Of a stretch of DNA of 39,814 nucleotides, positions 16,152 to 24,285 are shown one piece after another. The position numbers and the translations under genes were made by a program. Numbering within the stretch: position 1 is the first letter of the stretch; each line of letters opens with the position of its first letter. The notes beneath the pieces are model-generated. The model worked only from the letters and a program-made list of their open reading frames with translations, made no database searches and was not told the origin of the DNA. The DNA lies in contig URIA01000016.1 of assembly GCA_900547765.1 (NCBI GenBank), positions 1 through 39,814 of the forward strand. The letters run 5' to 3'. Source of the DNA: an uncultured Collinsella sp. GTDB lineage: Bacteria > Actinomycetota > Coriobacteriia > Coriobacteriales > Coriobacteriaceae.

Positions 16152-16418
16152 TTAGAACGAAAGGTTGTCGTCGGTGTTGGCGGCTTCGCCGTCGGCGAGC
16201 ACGTCGTTGCCGTCGACGTCCTTCAGGAGCACCGAGACCTTCTGCTCGGCATCGGACAAGCGGGTACGCAGGCTCTTGAGGAGCTCGACGCCGCGGGTAT
16301 AGCTCTCAAGCGACTCCTCGAGCTCCATATCACCCGACTCCAAGCTGCGGATGATGAGCTCCAACTCCTGTGAAGCCTGCTTGTACGTAAGCTGCTCGAC
16401 CGGGGTCTTCTCTGCCAT
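16152..16418 (-). CDS. xseB: Exodeoxyribonuclease VII small subunit
   Basis: An 88-residue helical protein with the family core LTYKQASQELELIIRSLESG followed by LEESLESYTRGVELLKS. It forms a complex with XseA that degrades single-stranded DNA to oligonucleotides. The SD AAAGGA lies upstream of ATG 16418. The gene follows xseA by 42 bases on the same strand, the usual arrangement. Confidence 0.95.
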   Translation of the reverse strand: MAEKTPVEQLTYKQASQELELIIRSLESGDMELEESLESYTRGVELLKSLRTRLSDAEQKVSVLLKDVDGNDVLADGEAANTDDNLSF

Positions 16419-16460
16419 ATCTGTTTCCTTTCCTAAAGGTTTATCGCTATGAAACGCGGC

Positions 16461-17912
16461 CTACTCGACCGTATCGACCGTTGCCGCCACGTTGCCGTCT
16501 GCCATGCGCACGCGAATGGCGTCACCGGGCTTAAAGGTCTTGGCGCTCGTGGCCACCCCATCATCGCTGTACGCGATGGAATAACCACGGGCAAGCACCT
16601 TGAGCGGCGACAGGGCATCGAGCGAGGCTGCCGCACGGCCCAGGTCGGATGCTGGCTTGTTGAGCATCGTGCGCCCCTGATGCTCCAGGCGGGAGCTTGC
16701 GAGCGTGAGCGCATGGCGCTTGCCATCGAGTCCTGAGGTGCTTGCGATCAAGCGCTCGGGCAGACGCTCAAAGTTGGAGCGGAATGCCCCAACCGAACGC
16801 GTTATGGCGCCGGACAAACGATCGGCCGTCAGGGCAAGCTCAGACTCGCGACGCTCAACCATAAACGTTGGGTCGTTGAGGCACGGGCGGCATGCGGCCG
16901 CATCGAGCGCATCGCCCAAGCGAGCCGTATAGGTATCCCAGGCACGGCGACCGCGCTGATCGAGCATCTCCAGGTCGACCTGGGCCGACCCAATCATCGA
17001 TGCCATCGCAGCACCCAGACGTTGATAGCGCGCCTCGAGCACATCGGCCAACTCCGTCATAGCCGGCGCCACCGATTCGGCCGCCGCCGTAGGCGTGGAG
17101 GCGCGACGGTCGCTCACCATGTCGCAAATCGAGGTATCGGGCTCATGGCCAATGCCGGTCACCACGGGCACGGGACAAGCCGCCACCGCGCGGGCAAGCT
17201 CCTCGTCATTAAAGGTCATGAGGTCCTCAAAGGAGCCGCCGCCGCGCACCAACAAAATACAGTCGGGCGCCGGCGTAATGGAAGCGGCGCGGCGCAGGCC
17301 CTCAATGAGCTCTGTCGGCGCACCCTCGCCTTGTACCTTGGCACCCACGCAGACGAGCTCGACGAGCGGGTTGCGACGACGCAATGTGCGCTTGACGTCG
17401 TCGATTACGGCACCCGAAAGCGAGGTGACGACCGCCACGCGGGAGCAGAACACCGGGATGCGGCGTTTGCGCGCTTCGTCCATCAGACCCTCACGGCGTA
17501 GCTTTTCGGCCAGTTGCGCCACTTGTTGACGCAGCAGACCCTCCCCCGCCAGCGAAAACGAGCGAGCGACAAAGCTCATGCGGCCCGTAGCCTTATAGAG
17601 ATTGAAGCTGCCCTTAAAGCTCACCTGCATACCGTCGCGCAGATCGAACGTGCGCTTGAGATAGGCACCCTTCCAAATGATGCAGTCAACGGCGGCCGAA
17701 TCGTCCTTGATCTGGAAATAGCAGTGGCCGCTTCGGGCATTGGGGCCACGGAAGCCCGTGACCTCGCCCAGAACGCTCAGCTGCGGAATCGCATCGAGCG
17801 CGCCAGCGGCGATCTCGACCGCCTGGCTCACGCTGAGCTCTTTGCGCTCCTGCTCGTCCGAGCCGTCGAACTCGGCGGAAACGCTATTGCCGGTTAGATT
17901 CCAGCCTGCCAC
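16461..17912 (-). CDS. xseA: Exodeoxyribonuclease VII large subunit
   Basis: The catalytic subunit of ExoVII. An N-terminal OB fold (about residues 25-115, SVLGEVTGFR...GHCYFQIKD) precedes the catalytic domain with VAVVTSLSGAVIDDVKRTLRRR, LLVRGGGSFEDLMTFNDEELARA and TGIGHEPDTSICDMVSDRRA, then a coiled-coil region. The start is GTG 17912: AAAGGAGG lies 5 bases upstream and itself overlaps the codons of an in-frame ATG at 17930, so that ATG is not the start. The 483-residue product is somewhat longer than typical (about 400-450). Confidence 0.95.
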   Translation of the reverse strand: MAGWNLTGNSVSAEFDGSDEQERKELSVSQAVEIAAGALDAIPQLSVLGEVTGFRGPNARSGHCYFQIKDDSAAVDCIIWKGAYLKRTFDLRDGMQVSFKGSFNLYKATGRMSFVARSFSLAGEGLLRQQVAQLAEKLRREGLMDEARKRRIPVFCSRVAVVTSLSGAVIDDVKRTLRRRNPLVELVCVGAKVQGEGAPTELIEGLRRAASITPAPDCILLVRGGGSFEDLMTFNDEELARAVAACPVPVVTGIGHEPDTSICDMVSDRRASTPTAAAESVAPAMTELADVLEARYQRLGAAMASMIGSAQVDLEMLDQRGRRAWDTYTARLGDALDAAACRPCLNDPTFMVERRESELALTADRLSGAITRSVGAFRSNFERLPERLIASTSGLDGKRHALTLASSRLEHQGRTMLNKPASDLGRAAASLDALSPLKVLARGYSIAYSDDGVATSAKTFKPGDAIRVRMADGNVAATVDTVE

Positions 17913-17981
17913 GCAGCCTCCTTTCGTCATCGTGCACTAGGGCTCCGGCCCTGCGCAAATTCAAGTCCAACACATAGTACA

Positions 17982-18011
17982 GCGCCGCGGGGACACAAAT
18001 CCCCGCGGCGC
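17982..18011 (-). terminator. GC-rich hairpin downstream of the zinc peptidase gene
   Basis: A perfect 12-bp stem GCGCCGCGGGGA/TCCCCGCGGCGC with a 6-base loop lies between the zinc peptidase stop and xseA on the minus strand. There is no U-run, so termination may be weak or Rho-assisted. Confidence 0.6.
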
Positions 18012-18027
18012 CTGTCAGTCCCATTTG

Positions 18028-18732
18028 TTATCGGTTGGAGTTTCTGTTGTAGCGAGCCATAAGGTAGAGCAGCTGAATAATCGAGGTGAGCGCCGCTGCC
18101 ACATAGGTAAGCGCAGCTGCCGTCAGCACCTTCTTGGCACCGTTGACCTGCTTGGAGCTCATACCCGACTGCTCAATGTAGGCCACAGCGCGGCGGCTGG
18201 CATCGATCTCGACCGGCAGCGTAACCAGCTGGAACAACACGCTAAACGAGAAGAAGATCAGTGCGAGGGATGTGAGCCCGGCAATGTTCATAAACAGGCC
18301 CAAGAGCAACACGATGGTCCAAGTGTTCTGGGTAAAGTTGACAACCGGAACCAGGGCGGTACGCACTTTCATCATGGCGTAGCCGCTTTGACGCTGGGCG
18401 GCGTGGCCCGCCTCGTGACAGGCGACGGCAACGCTTGCGACCGACCCGCCCGAACGGTTGGCATCCGACAGATATAGGTTGTTGTCCTGCGGGTTGTAAT
18501 GGTCGGTGAGCTCACCGGCGACACCCTTGATACCCACGGCACTGCAACCGTTGGCGTCGAGCATGCGGCGAGCGACCGTGGCGCCCGTATCGCCGTCCGA
18601 GCGCACCTTAGACCACGTCTTGTACGTCGAGTTGATATAACTCTGCGCGGCAAGGCCAAGCACCGTGCAGACAAGAACAACCAGCAGGTACAGCGGGTCA
18701 ATGCCAAAGCCGTATCCATAGTAATAGGGCAT
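18028..18732 (-). CDS. Membrane zinc metallopeptidase (YugP/Zn_peptidase_2 family)
   Basis: A 234-residue membrane protein. A tyrosine/glycine-rich N terminus (PYYYGYGFGIDPLYL) leads into a transmembrane helix (about 13-30). The zinc motif HEAGH is at 106-110 with flanking VAVACHEAGHAAQ, and two or three further hydrophobic segments follow. LPVEIDASRRA carries the conserved third-ligand Glu region. The family is widespread in Firmicutes and Actinobacteria, and no substrate can be inferred. GGAGGAATTCGC precedes ATG 18732. Confidence 0.92.
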   Translation of the reverse strand: MPYYYGYGFGIDPLYLLVVLVCTVLGLAAQSYINSTYKTWSKVRSDGDTGATVARRMLDANGCSAVGIKGVAGELTDHYNPQDNNLYLSDANRSGGSVASVAVACHEAGHAAQRQSGYAMMKVRTALVPVVNFTQNTWTIVLLLGLFMNIAGLTSLALIFFSFSVLFQLVTLPVEIDASRRAVAYIEQSGMSSKQVNGAKKVLTAAALTYVAAALTSIIQLLYLMARYNRNSNR

Positions 18733-18796
18733 GCGAATTCCTCCGAATCGAGTTACACGTTGGAGGCATTCTACCCACTCAAGCGGCTAGGCTTCC

Positions 18797-19930
18797 CTAC
18801 AGGAGCTCGATTTTGCCGTCCTTCACCGTCAACCCCATGTTGCCCGAGAGCAGATCGTCCAGGCGCGAGCCCACGAGCTCAAAGCGCCAGCCTTCGCGCA
18901 GGGGGCTTTCCTCGGGATGCTCAATATAGTCGGCCAGGTCATCGCGCGAGGCGATGACCGAGGTCGCCACGCCCGAGCGCTCGGCAACCAGGCGAATGAG
19001 CGCATACATCAGGTCCGTCACGCTCTCCAGCTCCGGCGAAATCTGACGGTGCCCGCGCACCATGAGCGGCAGGCGATCGTGCGGGCAGCTCGCACCGCGC
19101 TTAATGGCCATGAGCGCGCCGTCCACGTCGCGCTCCCCCAGCTGATCGGTGCCGCGGATGCTGCGGAACTCCTCAACACGAACGGGATTACGTTTAACCA
19201 GGGCCAGCAGCGTATCGTCGGACATGACCCACTTGCGCGGGATGTTGCGGCGCTCGGCGCGGTCCTCGCGCCAAGCGGCAAGCTCACGCGCGATGCCCAA
19301 CTGGTGGCGGCTACAGGAGTTGATGCGCTTGACCTTGCGGAATGCCTCGTGACGATCGGCGCGGTAGTGCGACTCGTCGGCCAGCGGGCGCAGCTCGTCG
19401 AGCACCCAGTCCACCCGGCCCAGCTCGCGCAGGCGACTCATCATCTCGGTATAGGCGACGATCAGGTACTTGACGTCATCGATCGCGTACTCGATCTGCT
19501 TATCGGTCAACGGGCGGCGCGACCAGTCGGTCAGTGACTCGGTCTTGGGCAACGAGACACCGCAAAACGTCTGCACGAGCGCGCCGTAGGAAATCTGCTG
19601 GCGCTCGCCCAAAAAGGCGGCGGCCACCTGCGTGTCAAAAATGGGACGCGGCAGCACGCCCACGGTATGGAGCATAACCTCCATATCCTGCGAGCACGCG
19701 TGGAAGACCTTGGTCACGCTCTCATCGCCCATAAGCTCGGCCAGCGGCGACAGGTCGTCGATCACCAGAGGATCGACCGCGACGCTCTCGGCAGGGGTGG
19801 CAATCTGGACCAAGCACAGGCGCGGGTGGAACGTGCGCTCGCGCAAAAACTCGGTATCGACGGCAATCGCGTCGAACTCGCGGGCGCGCTGGCAAAAGTC
19901 GAGCAGAGCCTGATGTGTGGAAATGTACAT
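18797..19930 (-). CDS. rnd: Ribonuclease D
   Basis: A 3'-5' exoribonuclease involved in tRNA 3' maturation. The DEDD exonuclease domain begins AVDTEFLRERTF (Asp25, Glu27) and continues with KVFHACSQDMEVM, FDTQVAAAFLG and YAIDDVKYLI. An HRDC domain follows (RHQLGIARELAAWREDRAERRNIPRKWVM, split by a bend). The length is normal. The start is taken as ATG 19930 because it directly precedes the domain; a GTG at 19966 is in frame without an SD. Confidence 0.93.
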   Translation of the reverse strand: MYISTHQALLDFCQRAREFDAIAVDTEFLRERTFHPRLCLVQIATPAESVAVDPLVIDDLSPLAELMGDESVTKVFHACSQDMEVMLHTVGVLPRPIFDTQVAAAFLGERQQISYGALVQTFCGVSLPKTESLTDWSRRPLTDKQIEYAIDDVKYLIVAYTEMMSRLRELGRVDWVLDELRPLADESHYRADRHEAFRKVKRINSCSRHQLGIARELAAWREDRAERRNIPRKWVMSDDTLLALVKRNPVRVEEFRSIRGTDQLGERDVDGALMAIKRGASCPHDRLPLMVRGHRQISPELESVTDLMYALIRLVAERSGVATSVIASRDDLADYIEHPEESPLREGWRFELVGSRLDDLLSGNMGLTVKDGKIELL

Positions 19931-20028
19931 ATCAACCCATCGAATAAGGTTAGGCCCGAAAAACACGGGTAGGATATCGGCATTGCCTTACAACTATACT
20001 CGGTTAGTCACAGAACGGGAACGTAAGT

Positions 20029-20946
20029 ATGCGCTGCCTTATCATCCACAACCCGGCATCGGGCCCCAGCTCAGATGAAATCTACGCGTTCACGCACGCC
20101 CTCGCGCAGGGCGGCGACGAGGTCGTGATGCGCTTTATCGGCGATGGCATGGAACCCGAGGACGCCGTGGCAGACGTGCGCGAGTTTGATCGCGTGGTCG
20201 TTTCGGGCGGCGACGGCACCGTCTCCAACGTGCTCGACCAAATGCGCGGGTGCGGTGTCCCCACGCTCGTCTTCCCCTCCGGCACAGCCTGCCTGTTCTT
20301 TAACAACATCGGTAATGCCCCCGAGGCAGCGGCGCTTGCCAAGGCTTGCCGCGCCGGTCGCACGGTCAAAGTGGACATGGGCGAGCTCTTTTGGCTCGAC
20401 GAGAACGGCAACGAGAGGCGCCACGGCTTTATCATCATCGCCGGCTCGGGCTTCGACGCCGAGATCATGATGAAGGCCGCCCCCGCCAAAAACGACATCG
20501 GCGAGATCGCCTATTTCCTGTCGGCGCTCGCCACACCCAACCCCACGGTGGCGCATTTTACGATTGAGCATGACGGCATTGTCGAGGAGCTCGATGGCAT
20601 CTGCTGCATGGCCGGCAACACCTCGGTCATTCAAAACGATATCAACCTGTTCCCCGATTGCCGCATGAACGACGGCATGGTCGACATCGCGGTCATCGAG
20701 CCCGTAAAAACCGTCCAGCTCCTGCCCACCGTGATCACCGCCGCGCTCGACCCCGCCGGCAAGGTGCTCGGCCGTCCGCAGTTCAAGATCATCCAGACCA
20801 AGGAAGCCAAAATCACCTGCACGCCGTCGCTGGGCATGCAGTTCGATGGCGAGATCATCTCCAGCAACTCGGGCGTCTTTGGAGCCCGCGCGCTTCCGCA
20901 ATGCCTCGACCTCATCGTCGACGAATTCTCCCCGCTCGGAAAATAG
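20029..20946 (+). CDS. Diacylglycerol kinase-like lipid kinase (YegS/DagK family)
   Basis: A 305-residue protein with the DAGK catalytic fold. IIHNPASGP at the N terminus and VVVSGGDGTVSNVLDQM (nucleotide-binding GGDGT, 60-64) are diagnostic, together with PSGTACLFFNNIGN, GSGFDAEIM and the late SLGMQFDGEII motif. The substrate may be diacylglycerol, undecaprenol or another lipid; the sequence does not decide. ATG 20029 has only a weak SD (GGGAACG). A 30-residue membrane protein gene follows 9 bases after the stop with a strong SD, so they are co-transcribed. Confidence 0.88.
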   Translation: MRCLIIHNPASGPSSDEIYAFTHALAQGGDEVVMRFIGDGMEPEDAVADVREFDRVVVSGGDGTVSNVLDQMRGCGVPTLVFPSGTACLFFNNIGNAPEAAALAKACRAGRTVKVDMGELFWLDENGNERRHGFIIIAGSGFDAEIMMKAAPAKNDIGEIAYFLSALATPNPTVAHFTIEHDGIVEELDGICCMAGNTSVIQNDINLFPDCRMNDGMVDIAVIEPVKTVQLLPTVITAALDPAGKVLGRPQFKIIQTKEAKITCTPSLGMQFDGEIISSNSGVFGARALPQCLDLIVDEFSPLGK

Positions 20947-20955
20947 GAGGACCCC

Positions 20956-21048
20956 ATGAACGACAACCCCCTGATTGGCTTTATCGTCATCGTTTTGGCC
21001 ATGCTCGTCGGCTATGCCATTAACGTGATTCACCGTCGAAAGAAGTAG
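20956..21048 (+). CDS. Small single-pass membrane protein (30 residues)
   Basis: The SD AGGAGG lies 5 bases before ATG 20956. The frame encodes MNDNPLIG, a hydrophobic helix of about 18 residues (FIVIVLAMLVGYAINVI) and a basic end HRRKK, then TAG. The charge pattern predicts an N-out/C-in single-pass protein. It directly follows the lipid kinase and precedes a strong terminator, so it is the last gene of that operon. It may be an accessory or anchoring subunit of the kinase; no family is recognised. Confidence 0.72.
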   Translation: MNDNPLIGFIVIVLAMLVGYAINVIHRRKK

Positions 21049-21076
21049 CCATTACTCTTAGACGGCCCGTGCAGCC

Positions 21077-21127
21077 CGGACCCCTCGCCGGCATGAAACC
21101 ACATGCCGGCGAGGGGTCCGCTTTTTT
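21077..21127 (+). terminator. Strong intrinsic terminator
   Basis: A perfect 19-bp stem (21077-21095 with 21102-21120), 6-base loop and CTTTTTTC tail end the lipid-kinase operon. Confidence 0.95.
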
Positions 21128-21299
21128 CTTGACGCTTTATTTAGCTACATTTTTCGCTGGCGTTATACAAATTGATTTCCCACTAAATGAGTTCAATTTA
21201 CCGTTAATCGCATATTTCGCTACGCTTATCGAGTAAATAACTTTCATGAATGTATATTGTTTCGAATTCGTTACGCTAAGGGGGTGTAATTATTGGGTG
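21128..21299 (+). promoter_or_regulatory. AT-rich promoter region of the C69 peptidase gene
   Basis: This stretch is markedly AT-rich and non-coding. A TATATT at 21252-21257 could be a -10 box, but no clear -35 partner is visible. No riboswitch or other recognisable RNA was seen. Confidence 0.4.
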
Positions 21300-21323
21300 A
21301 AGCCCTCTGGAGACAGAGGGCTT
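21300..21323 (+). promoter_or_regulatory. Leader hairpin just upstream of the C69 gene
   Basis: AAGCCCTCTG/CAGAGGGCTT form a perfect 10-bp stem with a GAGA loop, followed by TCGC. It ends 10 bases before the GGGAGGG SD. It resembles a terminator without a U-run and may stabilise the leader or control read-through into this gene. Confidence 0.55.
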
Positions 21324-21342
21324 TCGCACGCTGGGAGGGAAT

Positions 21343-23307
21343 ATGAGTAAAACTCATCCCGTCAACGCGCTCAAGAAGCTTGGCATAGGCCTTGCATTTG
21401 GAGCTGCAACCATCATGTCCATGCCGACATCTGCGCTCGCCTGCACGCAGATGTACATGGGCAACAAGCTGACGGCCGACGGTGACACGTACTATGGCCG
21501 CGCCGAGGACTTCGATAAGCGCTACCTCAAGCACTTTGGCATTGAGCCTTCTCACGGCCCGGGGCATACGTACGGCTCGGACGAGTCCGCATTCATGTAT
21601 ACCTCGACCAAGACCACGTATCGCTACACCTATGTACGCGACCATCCCTCCCAGTGGCACGGGCGCTATGATGCCTACTCTGAGGCAGGCATCAATGAGA
21701 AGGGCGTGTCCTGCTCCGCAACGCTGACCACCGGCATGAATGCTGATGCTGAGGCAGCAGACCCCCTGACCAAAACCGGTATTGGCGAGTACAGCTACGG
21801 CAGCGTTATCTTAGGTGAAAGCGCCAATGCACGTGAGGGCGTCGAGCTCCTCGGCAAGATCATCGACGAGCAGGGCGCCTGCGGCAACGATCAGATTATC
21901 ATCGCCGACAGCAACGAGACTTGGCTGTTTGCCGCACTTTCCGGCCACCAGTGGATCGCCATGAGGCTCACTGACGATATCGCCTCGCTCAACCCCAACA
22001 TCGGCAACCTCAACTACAAGGTTGACCTCACCGACACCGCGAACTGTCTCCACTCTGCGACCATCGAGTCCATGCCTAAGGAGAATGGCTTCGCCAAGTA
22101 CTTCGATGACGGTCAATTTGACGTTGCCCAGACCTACGGCGAGGCAATTAGCGAAAAGGCCATGCATTCTTGGGCCCGTTATGTCCAGGGTCGCGCCTAC
22201 TTCGGTGTGCCGCTCACCGAGGGCACCGACTACGAGATCGTCAAGGACGAGCGCGAAGATGCTCGTGCCACGACCGGCGCCCTGGTTAGCAAGGCGCAGC
22301 CGCTGTTCTTCCAGCCCGGCAAGTCCGACTGGAACACCTTTGAGATGATCCGCGCGTTTGGCAACCGCGGCGAGAAGGTCCCGGGCCTCAACGCCAACAC
22401 CGACGGCGCCTACGCCATTGGTACCGAGACCAACACCGAGGTCAATCTCTTCCAGATCCGTCAGGGCATGGACCCCGAGATCGCGACCATCCAGTGGGAG
22501 ATGCTCTCCCGCGCCGCCTACTCCGTCGCCATCCCCTACTACTCCGCACTGCTCACCGAGGTTAGCCCGTACTACAGCGACCAGACCGTCTCCTTCGATC
22601 ACTGCGAAGAGGAGGACATCGTGAACAACGAGGAGCCCGAGAACTCCATCAACTATGTCCTCATGGACATCAGCTCCCTGTGCTTCGAGCACCGTGAGCA
22701 GCTCGGCACCGGCGTTCGCGCCTACCTCGACGCTCTCCAGAACGAGCTCATCGAGCAGAACCTCCAGGTCGACAAGGCCATGCAGGCTGCCGAGGGCACC
22801 GAGGCCCGCACCGCCTTGGCCAACAAGGCTGGCAAGGCTGCCACCGAGAACACCTACGTCAAGTGCAAGGCCCTGCTCCAGGAGATGCGCGCCTATCTGA
22901 AGGCTGGGGATTTCAGCATGCCCTTCACCCCGAGCGACCTGAACACCGAGACCCATGGCCTCAAGGAGTCCATCACCTACGCCAAGGACGCTCTTGCCAC
23001 CGACCCGGTAACCCCGGATCAGCCTGGCACTCCCGAGCAGCCTGGTACTCCTGAGCAGCCCGGTACCCCCGAGCAGCCCGGTACCCCCGAGCAGCCCGGT
23101 AAGCCCGAGCAGCCCACCACCAAGCCCGAGAAGCCTGGCAAGTCGGACACCACGACCACGGTAACCACCAACAAGACGAACACCAAGGGCGGCCTGCCCA
23201 CCACCGGTGATCGTTTTGATGGCCGCGTGGTGGCTGCATTCGCCATCGCTGGCGTTGCCGTTATCTCCGCGGGCGGTTACTTCCTCTACCGTCGCAATAA
23301 GGAGTAA
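21343..23307 (+). CDS. Sortase-anchored C69 family dipeptidase
   Basis: A 654-residue secreted Ntn-hydrolase related to Lactobacillus PepD-type dipeptidases. A Sec signal peptide (1-33, ending TSALA) is removed before Cys34 in CTQMYMG, which becomes the N-terminal nucleophile. YYGRAEDFDKRY, the NEKGVSCSAT segment and NDQIIIADSNETWLF follow the family. After about 550 residues comes a tail of PGTPEQ repeats (DNA period 18 bases, about 23028-23112), then LPTTG at 618-622, a hydrophobic segment and YRRNKE, a complete sortase signal. The SD GGGAGGG precedes ATG 21343. It is probably displayed on the wall to trim peptides for uptake; the next transporter operon is a separate transcript. Confidence 0.93.
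   Translation: MSKTHPVNALKKLGIGLAFGAATIMSMPTSALACTQMYMGNKLTADGDTYYGRAEDFDKRYLKHFGIEPSHGPGHTYGSDESAFMYTSTKTTYRYTYVRDHPSQWHGRYDAYSEAGINEKGVSCSATLTTGMNADAEAADPLTKTGIGEYSYGSVILGESANAREGVELLGKIIDEQGACGNDQIIIADSNETWLFAALSGHQWIAMRLTDDIASLNPNIGNLNYKVDLTDTANCLHSATIESMPKENGFAKYFDDGQFDVAQTYGEAISEKAMHSWARYVQGRAYFGVPLTEGTDYEIVKDEREDARATTGALVSKAQPLFFQPGKSDWNTFEMIRAFGNRGEKVPGLNANTDGAYAIGTETNTEVNLFQIRQGMDPEIATIQWEMLSRAAYSVAIPYYSALLTEVSPYYSDQTVSFDHCEEEDIVNNEEPENSINYVLMDISSLCFEHREQLGTGVRAYLDALQNELIEQNLQVDKAMQAAEGTEARTALANKAGKAATENTYVKCKALLQEMRAYLKAGDFSMPFTPSDLNTETHGLKESITYAKDALATDPVTPDQPGTPEQPGTPEQPGTPEQPGTPEQPGKPEQPTTKPEKPGKSDTTTTVTTNKTNTKGGLPTTGDRFDGRVVAAFAIAGVAVISAGGYFLYRRNKE
23028..23112 (+). repeat. 18-bp tandem repeats encoding PGTPEQ
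   Basis: About four and a half near-identical 18-base units encode the wall-spanning stalk ahead of the LPTTG motif. Units two to four differ at only a few third positions, so the copy number is likely to vary between strains. Confidence 0.85.
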
Positions 23308-23314
23308 CGTCTTA

Positions 23315-23366
23315 GCTGGGCGGGCAAGGCAGCAATGGCAGCCTCGCCCGCCCAGCCCGCTCTTTT
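23315..23366 (+). terminator. Terminator after the C69 gene
   Basis: GCTGGGCGGGC (23315-23325) pairs perfectly with GCCCGCCCAGC (23346-23356), with an inner AGGC/GCCT pair, and a TCTTTT tract follows. Confidence 0.85.
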
Positions 23367-23386
23367 GACCAGTGGGAAACACCGCT

Positions 23387-23409
23387 GAAATCTTTTCAAA
23401 AAAGATTTC
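23387..23409 (+). promoter_or_regulatory. Inverted repeat upstream of the Trp leader promoter
   Basis: GAAATCTTTT and AAAAGATTTC are perfectly complementary with a 3-base spacer. The repeat is centred about 45 bases before the likely transcription start and could bind a regulator. Its identity is unknown. Confidence 0.45.
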
Positions 23410-23427
23410 CCCGCAAACACTTTGCTG

Positions 23428-23436
23428 TGCTATAGT
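23428..23436 (+). promoter_or_regulatory. Extended -10 promoter of the Trp leader
   Basis: TGCTATAGT (extended -10 TGn plus TATAGT at 23431-23436) lacks a clear -35, as extended -10 promoters often do. Transcription would start near 23443, about 50 bases before the leader peptide ATG. Confidence 0.5.
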
Positions 23437-23494
23437 GCAGCGCAACAGCAATCAGGTGCTACTGCGCCACGGCATCACGAAAGGAGCCACCGAT

Positions 23495-23563
23495 ATGAAG
23501 AACACGATGAAGTCTCTCAACAACTGGTGGTGGCGTGATGCGAATACGATCGGTCGACGGTGA
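23495..23563 (+). CDS. Trp leader peptide (22 residues, three adjacent Trp codons)
   Basis: AAGGAG at 23481-23486 lies 8 bases before ATG 23495. The peptide contains NNWWWRD, with three consecutive TGG codons at 23525-23533, and ends at TGA 23561-23563. An intrinsic terminator begins 37 bases later, and the next gene encodes an ECF transporter S component. A short peptide rich in one amino acid, followed by competing hairpins and a terminator, is the classical layout of ribosome-mediated attenuation. Stalling at the Trp codons when charged tRNA-Trp is scarce would permit read-through. Confidence 0.9.
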   Translation: MKNTMKSLNNWWWRDANTIGRR

Positions 23564-23631
23564 GTCCCTCACGCCTGTTTTTGCGCTCTAGGTGATTGGA
23601 AGGCCTCCGGTTTCGACCGGGGGCCTTTTTC
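23532..23631 (+). promoter_or_regulatory. Tryptophan attenuator with terminator
   Basis: The terminator is a 12-bp stem with one G-U (23600-23611 with 23616-23627), a UUCG loop and TTTTT. Upstream alternatives are visible. GGCGTGA (23532-23538, overlapping the last Trp codon) pairs with TCACGCC (23569-23575). CGGTCGA (23551-23557) pairs with TCGACCG (23613-23619) inside the terminator and is a candidate antiterminator. A ribosome stalled at the Trp codons would leave 23551-23557 free; one finishing at the stop codon would cover it. The pairings are seen; the switching mechanism is inferred. Confidence 0.82.
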
Positions 23632-23706
23632 TATCTCGAGCCGGATCGCATTCGCATCACGCGCCTCCGCTTTTCTCTTACACCCCCTTCCGAAAGGATT
23701 TTCACC

Positions 23707-24279
23707 ATGTCTCAGAACACCACCGCCACCCAGCCCCGCACCGTCCAGACCGCCGACCGTGGCAAACTCGACGTCCGTGCTCTCGTCCTGCTCGCCATCC
23801 TGCTCGCCGCCGGCTTCATCCTCAACTTCACCGTCGGCAAGGCAATCTCGGGCATCTCGGGCGGCATGATCAGCCCCGAGTTCATCATCTCGGCCTTCTG
23901 CCTCACCATCCTGGTCGTTCGCCCCAACATCGGCCAGGCGCTCGTCATTGGCCTCATCTCGGCTGCCGTGATCCAGATCACCACCACTTCGCCGTTCGTC
24001 GATTTTGCCGCCGAGGGCATCGCCGCCATGCTCATGGCCGGCATCGTCAACGCCGCCGGCAAGGACGGTCAGGTCAAGCCCGCAATCGCCATTGTCGCAA
24101 CCTTCCTGACCACCTTTGTCTCCGGCGTCATCTTCATGGTCATCAAGATGGCCATGCTCGGCGTGGTCGGCGAGCTCGCCGCCGCCATGTTGCCCGTCGT
24201 CGCCATGACCGCCGTCTTTAACGCCATTCTGGTCGGCGCCCTCTATCTGCCCATCCAGAAGGCCCTTAGGCTCAACTAA
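23707..24279 (+). CDS. ECF transporter S component, predicted tryptophan (or precursor) specific
   Basis: A 190-residue membrane protein with a polar N terminus of about 25 residues and five or six hydrophobic segments (LVLLAILLAAGFILNFTVG, EFIISAFCLTILVV, ALVIGLISAAVIQI, IAIVATFLTTFVSGVIFMVI, LPVVAMTAVFNAILVGALYL). It resembles the TrpP-type S components of energy-coupling-factor transporters. The Trp-codon attenuator directly upstream supports tryptophan as substrate; fold and context are seen, specificity is inferred. AAAGGA lies 8 bases before ATG 23707. Genes for the ATPase and EcfT follow on the same strand after a 213-base gap with two hairpins. Confidence 0.85.
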   Translation: MSQNTTATQPRTVQTADRGKLDVRALVLLAILLAAGFILNFTVGKAISGISGGMISPEFIISAFCLTILVVRPNIGQALVIGLISAAVIQITTTSPFVDFAAEGIAAMLMAGIVNAAGKDGQVKPAIAIVATFLTTFVSGVIFMVIKMAMLGVVGELAAAMLPVVAMTAVFNAILVGALYLPIQKALRLN

Positions 24280-24285
24280 CCCGCT

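Noticed and set aside
23028..23112. Regular short repeats that might suggest a CRISPR array
   Set aside because: Units are contiguous 18-base codons for PGTPEQ within a gene; there are no spacers.
21811..23451. 546-codon minus-strand frame opposite the C69 gene
   Set aside because: It is a Gly/Leu/Val-rich antisense shadow that crosses the terminator and the leader promoter; no family features.
23440..23640. T-box riboswitch as the regulator of the ECF operon
   Set aside because: No T-box consensus or stem I architecture was found; the leader peptide with Trp codons explains the terminator better.
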